A stretch of 64,000 nucleotides of DNA from Pirellulales bacterium (GTDB lineage Bacteria; Planctomycetota; Planctomycetia; Pirellulales; JANQPP01), in assembly GCA_028289405.1 (NCBI GenBank), contig JANQPP010000109.1, forward strand, positions 69,128 to 133,127, in the 5' to 3' direction. The position numbers and the translations under genes are program-made. Below the pieces are notes generated by a model. The model was not told the DNA's origin, ran no database searches, and was given only the letters and a program-made list of their open reading frames with translations. Shown here piece by piece: positions 16,705 to 26,869 of the stretch (the first letter of the stretch is position 1; each line of letters begins with the position of its first letter).

Positions 16705-19700
16705 TCAACGGCGGCGTGATGGACTTTCCGACGTGGCGACGGCTTCTCCCGATTCGGAAAGGAAGGCGAACAGGTCGCTGATTTCCTCGGCGGACAGGGA
16801 ATCGAAGAGCCCTTCCGGCATGGCGGAAATCTTGGCCGGATAGGTCTCGTCGATCTTTGTCTTGTTCACCTTCACGCGTTCTCCATTCGCGAGCAGGACC
16901 TCGACCATGCTGGAACCGGCGGGAGCCACGATGCCGGTATACGTGGTGCCGTTTTCGGTGACAATCGTCTGGGAAGCGTATTGGTCGGAAATCACGTGCG
17001 AAGGATACAGCACCGATTCGATAATTTCCTTACGGTGAAATCTCCGCGCCACTGTCGTCAGGTCTGGTCCTCCGCCATCGCCCAGGCCGCCAAAGCGGTG
17101 GCATTTGGCGCATTGGGCACGCTCATAGACTTCTCTTCCCCGGTGCGGATCGCCGCCACGCCCATCTTCGCTTTCCAGGAAGGAAATGAGTTCGGACATG
17201 TCCCATTGGTTCGCGCTCGATCGGGAAGGTATCGCGGGTTCGCCAGCGGCAGGATAGGTTTCACGGAACCACGCCTGCCATTTGGCCAGCGCGGAAGCGA
17301 ACTTGTCATCCGCGGAATGAGGTTGTTCCCCGGTCCACTGCTGGAGCAAGGGAAACGCCACTTGACCTCCATTCTCTCCTAAGCGAACCGCAGCGAGGAT
17401 GGCTTGCCGGATCGGTTCCGGATCTTCAGGCTTTTGCTCGACCGTGGCCAATTTCCCCAAGACGACCTGAGCGGAGGTGCCTTCTAGTAAGGGCAGGCTC
17501 CGCACCAGAAGTGGCCAATTTTCGCCCTCCGGCTGTTGGGAAAGCCCCATCGCCACATGTGCGCGGCGCTCCGGATCATTTCGAAAGATCTCCCGCAAGA
17601 CGGCCATGGCTTCCGGATCACGGCTCCTCGCCAGCACGGCGATGATCGCGATGCGTAGCTTTTCAACGGCTTCACCTTCGGCGTGATAGAGCAGCGTGTC
17701 CAGCTTTTGAAGCAGGCCCAGCATTTCAGAGCCAGGATCCGGCGGCAAGCTGGCGAGCACATGAAAAGCAGCGGAGGGCATCTCGTCACCAAAGGTGAGC
17801 ACCTGTTCCCGCTCTTCCGGTGAGAGGCTTTGCACGATGTCCCGGCTGGCGTTCTCCACATAGCCCCGCAGGCTGAACCCCCCGGTCAACTCGCGCGAGG
17901 CTTCCAAATATTTCAACAAAAGCAGTTTTTGTTCCGATGTCCAGCCGGTGTAATGCCGGCCCGCCAAGGCCACGTGCAATTTTTCCTCATCGGGGATGTC
18001 CGAGTAGAGCTGGTTGATCATCCGCTCACGGACGGAGGGCTCCTGCAAATAGGTCAACAGCGTCACTAACTGGCGGTTCATTTGATGATGGGACGAGGGA
18101 TATTCCTGGGCCAATTGCTGGCGCAGTTCGGGCAGGTCTTCTCCCGTTAATCCGCTGTGCAGCAGCGTGACCTCAATGAGACGCAGCATATCCACGAAAT
18201 CGCGGTCGCGCATGGGGCCTTTCATCATCGTGGATGCCCGGTCAAGCACGGCCCGCGCTGTCTGCTCCGAAGAGTCGGCCTGAATAAGCGCCAGGCATCC
18301 CACCAAAAATACGCGGTGCCGGGAATGGTTGAGCACGGCCTCGGCCCATTGCTCGGCGGGAATTTGCTGAATGGCCCGCATCGCCGCCCAAGCCACGTAG
18401 CGATGTTCATCTCCCAATACGGGAACGATCTTCTCGACGGGGAATGGGTGGCCCGAGCGGGCTAGCGCTTCGCATGCCAGCCGGCGTACCGTGCCGTTGG
18501 GATCGCTCGCCATTTTGAGCAAGCTCGGCACTAATTCCGGGTCTGCATGAATTCCCATGAGATACGTGGCCTTCGCGCGGACCAAAGTACTGGGATCTTG
18601 GGTCAACTCCTCCAACAGTTGATAGGAGGGAAAAGGCCCGAAAAGCTGCATCAGGCTCAGCGCATGAGCCCGGATAACGGGCTTGTTTCCCAAGGACCGC
18701 ACGGCGCCCACGATTTGCCGGTCCCACTCTTCCCCCATTTCGTGTTTGATGGCCACGATCCGCCGCTGGGACCAGGCGGCGGTAGGTTGTGGTTGGCGTA
18801 GCGCGGCGGTAACGCCGGTGCCCAGTTGTTTCACTTCCTCGGGAACTTTCCCCGTCCAGACGACCCTGTACACTCCTCCTTCCGTGCCACGTCCGCCGGT
18901 GCAGAAATAGAGCCAGCCATCCGGCCCGACTTCGAGATCGGTACAATTCAGGGGCCTCCCCACGACAAACAATTCGACCTTCGCCGAATAGGTGCCGCTC
19001 ACGGGATTCAGCCGCACATTCAGGATACGGCCCCGCGACCAATCGCACATGAAAAAGGAATCCTGGAAGCGGACCGGATACATGAAATGGTTGTAGCAGG
19101 TGATGCCCGCCGGCGAGCCGGGACCCACATTCACCGTGGCTGGCAAACTGTCGAAGAAGTATTCGGGCCATTTGGAAGACCCGCTTCTCCAGCCGAACTC
19201 CGCCCCGGGAATAATATGGTTCACCCGCGTTGGGCGATACCAAGGAAGCCCTTGGTCCCATTCCATGTCCGCGTCGAAGGTGAAAAGTTCCCCCATGCGG
19301 TTGAAGGCAATGTCATAGGGGTTTCTTAGCCCCCCGGCAAAAAGCTCCACGAAGCTGCCTTGGGTATCGGTACGTAGAATCACACCGCCCGGAACTTTGC
19401 GTCCCACCGCATGCCCGCCCGGATCTTCATGTTTGGGCCGCAGCAAATCGCCTTCATAAAAAAGATCATGCGGGCTGGCCTCATTGTAGACCTTTTCCGG
19501 CGCGGAGTGGTTGCCCACCACGACATAAATCAGCCCGTCGGGTCCCAGAACCGGCGCGTGAGGGCCGTGCTCACCCATGTCCCCCTCGAATTTACAAAGC
19601 AGGGTCACATGGTCGGCGACACCGTCGAATTCATCGTCGGAAATACGATACAGTCCCGCTCCCTCGGGGCCTTGCCCGACGGCGAAGATCTGGCCGTTGA

Positions 19701-20523
19701 GGGCCAACATGCCCTGGCAGTTCTTGATCTGGTCGCAATACGTGGAAGGCGTTTCCGGCACTCCGTCCTGATCCTCGTCGCTAAAAAGCAAGAGCGGCCC
19801 GCCTTCTTGAGAAACCAGAAGTTGTCCGAAATCGTTGAACGTCATGGCGATGAGCGAGCCGGTCTTTTCCGCGGGAAGCACGGATTCGACGCGAAATTCC
19901 CGAAGCACGGTGAATCGCCCTATATGCCCGCCGCTTTCAGTGGCCACCTCCCGGCCCCATGGTTCGGCTTGTCCCAGGCGGCCTCGGCTCACGGCGGCAC
20001 TCCAGCCCTGGTCATTCAAGTGGACGGATTTCCAGCGTGAAAATTCGGCGCGGCTGATTTTCCAGGATGTATCCGTGGAATGGGAAACGTAGGTGTTGCC
20101 CTGGTGCTTGACCGCCACGCGGGCCACCAATCCCGCCGTACCGTTTCCGCGATGCACGGCTTTAATGGCGATCACGTTGCGGCCCGTCCGTAACAGCGGC
20201 TTGAGCTCGAACGCCTTGAGCTTTCGCCAATTGTTTCCCTGTCCCAGCAGCTCGCCATTGACGTAGAGTTCAAACTCCTCGTCGGCGGTAATTTCAATCC
20301 GGCCTTCCTCGGGCACTCCCATTTGGAAGGATTTGCGAAAGTAGACGACATCGCGGCTGTCGGAGGAATCGGCGGCAGGAGGAGCCCAAATCCACTCCGC
20401 CTCTTGGCCGCTCACGATCCGAGGGCCGCCGAAAAGCACGCAAAACACGGTGGAAACCCATGCCATCCGCCATTGCCGCAAGGCCCAATGATTCCGAAGA
20501 GAAAACGTCTCGGGAATCTTCAT
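16705..20523 (-). CDS. PVC-type CxxCH heme-binding beta-propeller protein
   Basis: A 1272-residue exported protein. After a signal peptide (ending near V-S-G-Q) comes a galactose-binding-like module (about 35-150, with F-E-L-Y-V-N-G-E-L). A sorbosone-dehydrogenase-like six-bladed propeller (about 190-560) follows, recognisable by D-E-D-Q-D-G-V-P-E-T and L-G-P-D-G-L-I-Y-V-V-V-G-N. Then come HEAT-type repeats (about 600-1000) and a cytochrome c domain with C-A-K-C-H at about 1138-1142. This is the architecture called membrane-bound dehydrogenase or PVC-type heme-binding protein, greatly expanded in planctomycetes and thought to oxidise sugars in the periplasm; substrates are unproven. The ATG at 20523 has AAGGAG upstream and directly precedes the signal peptide; the frame continues 57 codons further without export character. 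Confidence 0.92.
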   Translation of the reverse strand: MKIPETFSLRNHWALRQWRMAWVSTVFCVLFGGPRIVSGQEAEWIWAPPAADSSDSRDVVYFRKSFQMGVPEEGRIEITADEEFELYVNGELLGQGNNWRKLKAFELKPLLRTGRNVIAIKAVHRGNGTAGLVARVAVKHQGNTYVSHSTDTSWKISRAEFSRWKSVHLNDQGWSAAVSRGRLGQAEPWGREVATESGGHIGRFTVLREFRVESVLPAEKTGSLIAMTFNDFGQLLVSQEGGPLLLFSDEDQDGVPETPSTYCDQIKNCQGMLALNGQIFAVGQGPEGAGLYRISDDEFDGVADHVTLLCKFEGDMGEHGPHAPVLGPDGLIYVVVGNHSAPEKVYNEASPHDLFYEGDLLRPKHEDPGGHAVGRKVPGGVILRTDTQGSFVELFAGGLRNPYDIAFNRMGELFTFDADMEWDQGLPWYRPTRVNHIIPGAEFGWRSGSSKWPEYFFDSLPATVNVGPGSPAGITCYNHFMYPVRFQDSFFMCDWSRGRILNVRLNPVSGTYSAKVELFVVGRPLNCTDLEVGPDGWLYFCTGGRGTEGGVYRVVWTGKVPEEVKQLGTGVTAALRQPQPTAAWSQRRIVAIKHEMGEEWDRQIVGAVRSLGNKPVIRAHALSLMQLFGPFPSYQLLEELTQDPSTLVRAKATYLMGIHADPELVPSLLKMASDPNGTVRRLACEALARSGHPFPVEKIVPVLGDEHRYVAWAAMRAIQQIPAEQWAEAVLNHSRHRVFLVGCLALIQADSSEQTARAVLDRASTMMKGPMRDRDFVDMLRLIEVTLLHSGLTGEDLPELRQQLAQEYPSSHHQMNRQLVTLLTYLQEPSVRERMINQLYSDIPDEEKLHVALAGRHYTGWTSEQKLLLLKYLEASRELTGGFSLRGYVENASRDIVQSLSPEEREQVLTFGDEMPSAAFHVLASLPPDPGSEMLGLLQKLDTLLYHAEGEAVEKLRIAIIAVLARSRDPEAMAVLREIFRNDPERRAHVAMGLSQQPEGENWPLLVRSLPLLEGTSAQVVLGKLATVEQKPEDPEPIRQAILAAVRLGENGGQVAFPLLQQWTGEQPHSADDKFASALAKWQAWFRETYPAAGEPAIPSRSSANQWDMSELISFLESEDGRGGDPHRGREVYERAQCAKCHRFGGLGDGGGPDLTTVARRFHRKEIIESVLYPSHVISDQYASQTIVTENGTTYTGIVAPAGSSMVEVLLANGERVKVNKTKIDETYPAKISAMPEGLFDSLSAEEISDLFAFLSESGEAVATSESPSRRR

Positions 20524-21080
20524 GATTCCATTGTCTCCTTGCATTACTTCCCCGAATGCCGCCTGGCCGCCGGCCAGAATTTGCTTCATACCCCTTCTCG
20601 CAAGGAGGTTGGACCCGGTCGCAAGAAACGGGCAAACGCTCCATGCGCACAACCATCCTGACCGATTTGGCCGCGTAGGGTAGCATGACCACAAGACTTA
20701 GGCAACGCGAGTTGGAACCAAGTAACAGCAATGGGAGCGCAGCTTGATGTGGGGATGGGGCGGTCGATTGGATGGACGTCGGATTTTCGATGTCGGATCC
20801 GCCGAACGGCGTTGGCAAAGAACTAACGCCCTGGCTGGGAAGTTCGTTCAACAACCTGGTTTTCAGTATACGTTCATGCTGGTCATCACTCTCTCTCGGC
20901 CCCGCCGGAAGAATCCGAAGCCGCTGGAGTGCCCAAACGGCAGATCGATATCTTTCGACGCGCTGACATGGTCAAACGCGTGAAAAAAGCGGGGGAACTT
21001 CTCGACCAAAAACCCACTGGACGGAAACGTGTTCCCATCTTCTTGTCATGCCGACAAAAACTGGCTAACAGCGCGCAGCG
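20524..21080. other. Intergenic region between the regulator gene and the heme-protein gene
   Basis: No gene is convincing. An imperfect inverted repeat GGAAAC-GT-GTTCCC occurs at 21023-21036 and resembles one found after clpB. The promoter for the heme protein must lie here. Confidence 0.45.
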
Positions 21081-21392
21081 CTAATCTTTCGGGTGATGGC
21101 CGTTGGCCTGGGCAATCAACGCTTGCAAGGCTTCCACATGGGCGGCGAATGCCTTGCGACCACGGGCGGTGAGCCGTGCCCAGGTGCGTTGCCGGCCATG
21201 GAAGGTGCTCTTTCGCAGGCGGAGGTATCCCGCCTCCGCGAGTTGGCTCATTTGCTTGGAAAGCACGGAGTCACTGACTTCCAACTCGTCCCGGAGTGTT
21301 TGAAACTCCGCTTCCTCTAGCGGTGCCAGCAACGCGCAGAGTTGAAGTCGATTGGGCGCGTGGATCACTGGATCGAAGCGTGGCCTGCTCAC
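21081..21392 (-). CDS. Winged-helix transcriptional regulator (MarR/HTH_34-like)
   Basis: 103 residues forming one winged-helix domain: R-L-Q-L-C-A-L-L, then E-F-Q-T-L-R-D-E-L-E-V-S-D-S-V-L-S-K-Q as the helix-turn-helix, L-A-E-A-G-Y-L-R-L as the end of the recognition region, then the wing and G-R-K-A-F-A-A-H in the dimerisation helix. Such proteins are close to the YdgG/HTH_34 group that usually sits beside a small membrane protein. The GTG start overlaps the stop of the membrane-protein gene by 4 bp, so the two are co-translated. An upstream in-frame ATG would give a 155-residue product overlapping most of the membrane gene and is rejected. Three inverted repeats in front of the operon are likely its binding sites. 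Confidence 0.82.
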   Translation of the reverse strand: MSRPRFDPVIHAPNRLQLCALLAPLEEAEFQTLRDELEVSDSVLSKQMSQLAEAGYLRLRKSTFHGRQRTWARLTARGRKAFAAHVEALQALIAQANGHHPKD

Positions 21393-21850
21393 GAACCTGG
21401 CTCCTCTTTCGTTTGCACTCGAATGGGACGGTAAGAAAGCTCCATCACGGCGAAGAGCCCCAAGCTGATTGCCATGCCAGCGGCGATGGGTGTCCAAAAT
21501 AGGCCGAAGTGCTGCCAGCCGATAATTCCCGCCAAGGCCACGCCACACAGCAGGATCACTCCGCCGGGAACGACTAGCCAGAATTCCCGCCAGCTTCGGA
21601 TTTCCTGGACCCAGGCCCCGCGTTTTTCACGGTATACGCACAAACCGGCTATGCCAGCAAAGAAGATCAATAGCCAAAAGGGCGAATCCAGCCCGATGAG
21701 GGCAGCGATCGAGCCCGCCCAAAGCGCTGTCGTGGCGGCGAACCAGCGGGGGTACAAGCCCCGTCTCAATCCGGCGGAGGCCATCTCCGCTACACTCTCG
21801 AGAGCCACCTGGGCTTCCTGAGTGCTGGGCAGGTTGGTTTCGCGATTCAT
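21389..21850 (-). CDS. Four-helix membrane protein paired with a winged-helix regulator
   Basis: 153 residues with hydrophobic segments at about 37-53, 57-72, 92-112 and 115-135, a charged N-terminal helix and a short cytoplasmic tail. No enzymatic motif is visible. The pairing of a small multi-spanning membrane protein with a co-translated winged-helix regulator is common in bacteria; the membrane protein's role is generally unknown. An in-frame GTG lies 9 bases before the chosen ATG and cannot be excluded. It is the first gene of the unit, directly behind the operator array. Confidence 0.75.
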   Translation of the reverse strand: MNRETNLPSTQEAQVALESVAEMASAGLRRGLYPRWFAATTALWAGSIAALIGLDSPFWLLIFFAGIAGLCVYREKRGAWVQEIRSWREFWLVVPGGVILLCGVALAGIIGWQHFGLFWTPIAAGMAISLGLFAVMELSYRPIRVQTKEEPGS

Positions 21851-21890
21851 CGTCTTCACCCGTGATTGTGGATTGATTATCGTGCGTCAC

Positions 21891-21957
21891 TTTCCATCAT
21901 GGAAAATAATACTCATGGCTTTCCATGATGGCAAGTCATCGTTTTCCAAAGTGGAAA
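21891..21957. promoter_or_regulatory. Three TTTCCA-N3-TGGAAA inverted repeats, candidate operators
   Basis: TTTCCATCATGGAAA (21891-21905), TTTCCATGATGGCAA (21920-21934, one mismatch) and TTTCCAAAGTGGAAA (21943-21957) share a 6-3-6 dyad. Centres are 29 and 23 bp apart. They lie 41-107 bp upstream of the membrane protein/regulator operon. On the minus strand a GATAAT lies at forward 21875-21880, with the first dyad roughly in the -35 region, which would suit repression. Confidence 0.7.
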
Positions 21958-21988
21958 GAAAAGGCGCCGGCAGGAGCCCAAACACGTA

Positions 21989-22014
21989 GGCAGGGAACTT
22001 GTTCCCATACTGCC
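21989..22014. repeat. Nested inverted repeat downstream of clpB
   Basis: GGGAAC-TT-GTTCCC at 21993-22006, flanked by GGCAG and CTGCC. In the clpB transcript it could fold but lacks a directly following U-run, so it is not called a terminator. A similar GGAAAC-GT-GTTCCC lies about 970 bp away. Confidence 0.45.
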
Positions 22015-22077
22015 GCGTCGCATGCGGCAAACGCGTAACTAGGCGATCGGCGAACGCACGACCTAAAGACGCTGAAC

Positions 22078-24744
22078 CTACGTCTCCACGACCTCGGCTT
22101 CCACGACCTTGTCGAAGGTGAAATCGCCGTCCGCGAATTCGACGTGAACCGTATCCCCTTCGTCGAATTCTCCCTTGAGGAGTTCCACGGCGAGCGGGTT
22201 TTGTAACCGCTGCTGAATGACCCGCTTGAGTGGCCGCGCGCCGTAGCTGGGATCGTAGCCTTCGTTGGCGATCGCTTGTAGCGCGGTCTCGCTGACGGAG
22301 AGGCCCAGCCCTTTTGCGGCAAGCTGCTCGCGGAGCCGTTCCACTTGCAACTCCACGATCCGCCGCAGTTCTTGCCGCTGGAGCGGATGGAAGATGATCG
22401 TCTCGTCCACGCGGTTGAGAAACTCCGGCAGAAAATGTTGTCGTAGCGCCTCTTCCACGGCGCCGCGGATCTCCTGCTCATCTCCGTCTTCCGAAGAAAT
22501 CCGCTGGATCATTTGGCTGCCGATGTTGGAGGTCATCACGATGATCGTATTGGTGAAGTTCACGGTGTGGCCGTGATTGTCCGAAAGCCGGCCATCATCG
22601 AGAACTTGCAGCAAGATATTGAACACATCGCGGTGCGCCTTCTCGATCTCATCCAAGAGGATCACGGCGTAAGGCCGCCGTCGAATGGCCTCGGTGAGCT
22701 TGCCCCCTTCCTCGTAGCCCACGTAGCCGGGAGGGGCGCCGATCAGCCGGCTCACGGTATGCCGCTCCATGAATTCGCTCATGTCCAGCCGGACCATGGC
22801 GTTTTCATCGTCGAACAGCATCTGGGCGAGCGCCTTGCACAACTCCGTCTTGCCCACGCCGGTGGGTCCCAAGAAGAGAAACGAACCGATGGGCCGATTC
22901 GGATCTTGCAAGCCGGACCGGCTGCGGCGGACCGCGTTGGCCACCGCCTCGACGGCCTCTTCCTGTCCCACCACGCGCTGATGCAGCCGTTCTTCCAACA
23001 CGAGCAGCTTGGCCTTTTCAGTCTCCATCATGCGGGAAACGGGCACGCCGGTCCACACGCTGACCACCTCGGCGATCTCCTCGGGACCGACGACTTGCCG
23101 TAGCAGACGGCGTTGTGGCGCGGTTCCCTCGGTGGTCTCCTCGGCGGAAGTTTCCTCCAATTTCGTGGCTTGCGATTCCAAAGCCCGCCGCCGATTTTCC
23201 AGCTCCAAAAGCTGCTGATACTCCGACTCCACGGGCAAGCCTGCCACCTGCTTTTCCTTGATCGCGGTGGAAAGTTGGTTGAATTGCAATTCGACTTCGG
23301 CCAACTGGTGGCGAACTTCATGCACGTCCACCACGCCATGTTTTTCGGCTCCCCATTGCTCGCGAAGGCTGGCTAGTTGACGCCGCAGACCTTCCATCTC
23401 TTCCTCGATTTCGGCGAGACGATCCTGGGCGTGTGTCTCGGTTTCGTCGGCGAGCTGCCGGGCCGCCAATTCCAATTGCACGAGTTTCCGCTGCACCTCG
23501 TCGATCTCCGTGGGCACGCTTTCCAGTTCCATGGCCAGCCGGCTCGTCGCTTCGTCCATGAGGTCGATAGCTTTATCAGGAAGCTGGCGATCGGCGATGT
23601 AACGGTCGGAAAGGTGCGCCGCGGCAACCAACGCGGAGTCCTTGATCTTGACCCCCTTGTGATGTGCTTCATAGCGGGCTTTGAGTCCCCGCAGGATGGC
23701 GATGGTATCCTCGACGGTAGGTTCGCCCACGAACACCGGTTGAAAGCGGCGTTCCAGCGCGGCATCGCTTTCCACGTACTTGCGGTATTCGTCCAGCGTG
23801 GTGGCGCCGATGCAGCGGAGTTCGCCCCGCGCGAGGGCCGGCTTGAGCAGGTTGGCCGCGTCACTGCCCCCTTCCGCCGCGCCCGCGCCGACCACGGTAT
23901 GCAGTTCGTCAATGAAGAGAATGACGTTCCCTTCGGCTTCTTCCACTTCTCGCAGGACCGATTTCAGGCGGTTCTCGAATTCGCCACGGTATTTGGAACC
24001 GGCGATGAGCGCGCCCATGTCGAGGGCGATGACCCGCTTGTTTTTCAGGCTTTGCGGCACGTCACCCTGGACGATACGCAGCGCCAGCCCCTCGGCGATG
24101 GCCGTCTTTCCCACGCCCGGTTCCCCGATCAGGACGGGGTTGTTTTTCGTGCGGCGGGATAGAACCTGCATCACGCGGCGGATTTCGCTGTCGCGGCCAA
24201 TCACGGGATCGAGTTTGCCCTGCGTGGCACGGTCCACCAGGTCGATACCATATTTCTGGAGCGCCTGGAATTTTTCTTCCGGGCTTTGGTCGGTGATCCG
24301 CCCGGAACCCCGCACGGCTTGCATCGCTCCCAAGAGTTCCTTCTCTTCGATCGCATTGAGCTTCAACAGATTTTTGGCGGAGGAATCGGCGTGCGTTAGC
24401 GCGAGCAGCAGATGCTCGGTGGAGACGAATTCATCCTTCATCGAAGTGGCCGTCTGCTGCGCCGCCTCCAATACCTGCTGTAGCGACTGGCTAGCGCCGG
24501 GAGGAGAGCCGCCGGTAGCGCGCGGAAGATGCGAAAATTCGGCCTCGACCATCTTCAATAACTGTGCACGGTTGGTGCCGATCTTGTTCAAGAGCGTCCA
24601 TACCATGCCTTCTTTTTCTTCGAGCAGCCCCTGCAACAAGTGGAGCGGTTCAATTTGGGGATGATTCCCGTCGCTAGCACTGGCCTGCGCGCGTTGAACC
24701 GCTTCCTGAGCCTTGATGGTCAGTTTTTCAAAGCGAAATGCCAT
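22078..24744 (-). CDS. clpB: ATP-dependent disaggregase ClpB
   Basis: Hexameric AAA+ chaperone that pulls polypeptides out of aggregates together with DnaK. The 888 residues contain the Clp N-domain (1-145), a first AAA+ module with G-E-P-G-V-G-K-T at 207-214, and a coiled-coil M-domain at about 405-535 rich in E, Q, L and R. The second AAA+ module has G-P-T-G-V-G-K-T at about 626-633 and the substrate-gripping loop G-Y-V-G-Y-E, with the C-terminal D2-small domain after it. The M-domain marks it as ClpB rather than ClpA or ClpC. It lies just downstream of dnaK in the same direction, separated by 199 bp with a strong hairpin, fitting their joint function in stress. Confidence 0.97.
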   Translation of the reverse strand: MAFRFEKLTIKAQEAVQRAQASASDGNHPQIEPLHLLQGLLEEKEGMVWTLLNKIGTNRAQLLKMVEAEFSHLPRATGGSPPGASQSLQQVLEAAQQTATSMKDEFVSTEHLLLALTHADSSAKNLLKLNAIEEKELLGAMQAVRGSGRITDQSPEEKFQALQKYGIDLVDRATQGKLDPVIGRDSEIRRVMQVLSRRTKNNPVLIGEPGVGKTAIAEGLALRIVQGDVPQSLKNKRVIALDMGALIAGSKYRGEFENRLKSVLREVEEAEGNVILFIDELHTVVGAGAAEGGSDAANLLKPALARGELRCIGATTLDEYRKYVESDAALERRFQPVFVGEPTVEDTIAILRGLKARYEAHHKGVKIKDSALVAAAHLSDRYIADRQLPDKAIDLMDEATSRLAMELESVPTEIDEVQRKLVQLELAARQLADETETHAQDRLAEIEEEMEGLRRQLASLREQWGAEKHGVVDVHEVRHQLAEVELQFNQLSTAIKEKQVAGLPVESEYQQLLELENRRRALESQATKLEETSAEETTEGTAPQRRLLRQVVGPEEIAEVVSVWTGVPVSRMMETEKAKLLVLEERLHQRVVGQEEAVEAVANAVRRSRSGLQDPNRPIGSFLFLGPTGVGKTELCKALAQMLFDDENAMVRLDMSEFMERHTVSRLIGAPPGYVGYEEGGKLTEAIRRRPYAVILLDEIEKAHRDVFNILLQVLDDGRLSDNHGHTVNFTNTIIVMTSNIGSQMIQRISSEDGDEQEIRGAVEEALRQHFLPEFLNRVDETIIFHPLQRQELRRIVELQVERLREQLAAKGLGLSVSETALQAIANEGYDPSYGARPLKRVIQQRLQNPLAVELLKGEFDEGDTVHVEFADGDFTFDKVVEAEVVET

Positions 24745-24872
24745 GTTCTCGTCCTTTCACACTTCTCATGTTCCCGCGCGGCTTTTGTTCCCGCGCCGCG
24801 CAGCCGCGACCGGCGTGTGATTCAATCGGGAGTCGAATCGTCCCCGTGGGAAGGCCGACCGCGCGTCCCATT

Positions 24873-24902
24873 CCGCGCGAAGCCCCTCTACAGGCTTCGC
24901 GC
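24873..24902. repeat. Perfect 11-bp hairpin between dnaK and clpB
   Basis: CGCGCGAAGCC and GGCTTCGCGCG pair perfectly around an 8-base loop (CCTCTACA). Neither side has a T-tract. It may be an mRNA processing or stability element, or a Rho-related structure, between the two chaperone genes. Confidence 0.7.
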
Positions 24903-24943
24903 GATCGATGGGCATATCGTCGAATTACCGCGTCTCGACGCGA

Positions 24944-26869
24944 TTAGGAATCCTTGACTTCGAATTCAGCGTCAATCGCGTCCTCGTCCCCGGAATCGCT
25001 TGCGGAAGCCCCTTCGGCTCCGCCGGATGCCGCCGCTTCCGCACCGCCGCCTTGCTCCGCCGTGGCGGATTCGTAAAGCGTCTTGCTGAAGGCATGGGAC
25101 GCCTGCTCCAACTCGCTGATGGCGGACTTGATAGCTTGGGCATCTTCTCCTTTGGCCACTTCCCGCACTTTGGCCACCGCATCCTCGAGCGGCTTCTTGT
25201 CCGAGTCACTGAGTTTGTCGGCGTTCTCCTTGATCGTCTTCTCGATTTGAAAGCAGAGCGCATCCGCCTGGTTGCGAGCCTCGGCCAAGTCACGCTTCTC
25301 TTTATCTTCCTGGGCATGCTCCTCGGCATCCTTCCGCATTCGGTCGATTTCTTCCTCATTCAGCCCACTGGACTGTTCGATGCGGACCGTCTGCTCCTTG
25401 CTCGTCCCCAAATCCTTGGCACTGACATTCAAAATGCCGTTCGCGTCGATATCGAATTTGACCTCGATCTGCGGGGTGCCGCGTGGCGCGGGCGGGATAC
25501 CTTCCAAATTGAACTGGCCAAGCAGCCGGTTATCCGACGCCATCTCCCGCTCACCTTGGAAGACTCGCACGGTGACCGCCGTTTGGCTGTCTTCCGCCGT
25601 GCTGAAGACCTGTTTCCTTTCGGTGGGAATCGTGGTATTCCGCTCGACGAGCTTGGTCATCACGCCACCCAAAGTCTCGATCCCGAGCGAAAGTGGCGTG
25701 ACATCGAGCAGCAGCACGTCGGACACGTCGCCGGCCAGCACGCCGCCCTGGATCGCGGCACCGACGGCCACGACTTCATCCGGATTGACTCCCTTATGGG
25801 GATCCTTTCCGAAGACTTCCTTCACGACGGCTTGAACCTTTGGGATTCGCGTGGAACCTCCCACGAGCACGACTTCATCGATCTCCTGCGGGCTGAGCTT
25901 CGCGTCCTTGAGCGCCCGCTCCACGGGGCCACGGCAGCGGTCGATTAGGTGGTCGACCAGCTCTTCGAATTTTGCTCGAGAGATGCTCATTTGCAGGTGT
26001 TTGGGACCATTGGCATCCGCCGTAATGAAGGGCAAGTTGATATCGGACGAACTGGCGGAGCTAAGCTCCTTCTTCGCCTTTTCACAGGCTTCCTGCAGCC
26101 GTTGCAGGGCCATCGTGTCCTTGCGGAGATCGATCCCCTGTTCGCTTTGGAATTGGTCAGCCACGTGGTGGATGAGCACTTCATCGAAATCGTCACCGCC
26201 GAGGTGCGTATCGCCATTGGTACTGATCACGCGGAACACGCCGTCGGCGACTTCTAGCACGGAGACATCGAACGTGCCTCCACCCAGGTCGAAGACCACG
26301 ATCCGTTCCTGGGCCTTTTTTTCCAAGCCGTACGCCAAGGCGGCAGCCGTGGGCTCATTGATGATCCGCTCGACTTCCAATCCGGCGATCTGGCCGGCGT
26401 CCTTGGTTGCCTGGCGTTGGGCATCGTTGAAGTAGGCCGGCACGGTAATGACGGCTTTGTTCACCTTGTGTCCCAGATAGGCCTCTGCGGCTTCCTTCAA
26501 CTTCCGCAACACTTTGGCGGAGATTTCGGGAGGCGTCAGCTCCTCATCCCCCACCTTGACCTTTACGTAGTCTTGAGGCCCGCCGACGATCTCATAAGGG
26601 ACCATCTTTTCTTCGTTGGTCACCTCGTCGTGCCGGCGGCCCATGAATCGTTTGATCGAGTAGACCGTACGTTTCGGGTTCATCACCGCCTGTCGCCGGG
26701 CTGGCTCACCCACGATCGTTTCTTCTTTTTCCGTGAAGGCCACGACGCTTGGCGTAAGTCGGTTGCCCTCTTGGTTGGGAATGACCTTCGCTTCCTTGCC
26801 CTCCATGACCGCCACGACCGAATTCGTGGTTCCCAGGTCGATGCCGATGATCTTTTCGCCTTTTGCCAT
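24944..26869 (-). CDS. dnaK: Chaperone protein DnaK (Hsp70)
   Basis: ATP-driven chaperone. The nucleotide-binding domain (1-385) begins [11 protein letters not shown] and contains the [10 protein letters not shown] phosphate loop. It is joined by [13 protein letters not shown] to the beta substrate-binding domain, and a helical lid and an alanine/glycine-rich tail end in E-F-E-V-K-D-S. The length of 641 residues is typical. grpE, dnaJ and hrcA are not adjacent, so regulation is not of the classic hrcA-grpE-dnaK-dnaJ type, and no CIRCE dyad was seen upstream. Confidence 0.98.
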   Translation of the reverse strand: MAKGEKIIGIDLGTTNSVVAVMEGKEAKVIPNQEGNRLTPSVVAFTEKEETIVGEPARRQAVMNPKRTVYSIKRFMGRRHDEVTNEEKMVPYEIVGGPQDYVKVKVGDEELTPPEISAKVLRKLKEAAEAYLGHKVNKAVITVPAYFNDAQRQATKDAGQIAGLEVERIINEPTAAALAYGLEKKAQERIVVFDLGGGTFDVSVLEVADGVFRVISTNGDTHLGGDDFDEVLIHHVADQFQSEQGIDLRKDTMALQRLQEACEKAKKELSSASSSDINLPFITADANGPKHLQMSISRAKFEELVDHLIDRCRGPVERALKDAKLSPQEIDEVVLVGGSTRIPKVQAVVKEVFGKDPHKGVNPDEVVAVGAAIQGGVLAGDVSDVLLLDVTPLSLGIETLGGVMTKLVERNTTIPTERKQVFSTAEDSQTAVTVRVFQGEREMASDNRLLGQFNLEGIPPAPRGTPQIEVKFDIDANGILNVSAKDLGTSKEQTVRIEQSSGLNEEEIDRMRKDAEEHAQEDKEKRDLAEARNQADALCFQIEKTIKENADKLSDSDKKPLEDAVAKVREVAKGEDAQAIKSAISELEQASHAFSKTLYESATAEQGGGAEAAASGGAEGASASDSGDEDAIDAEFEVKDS

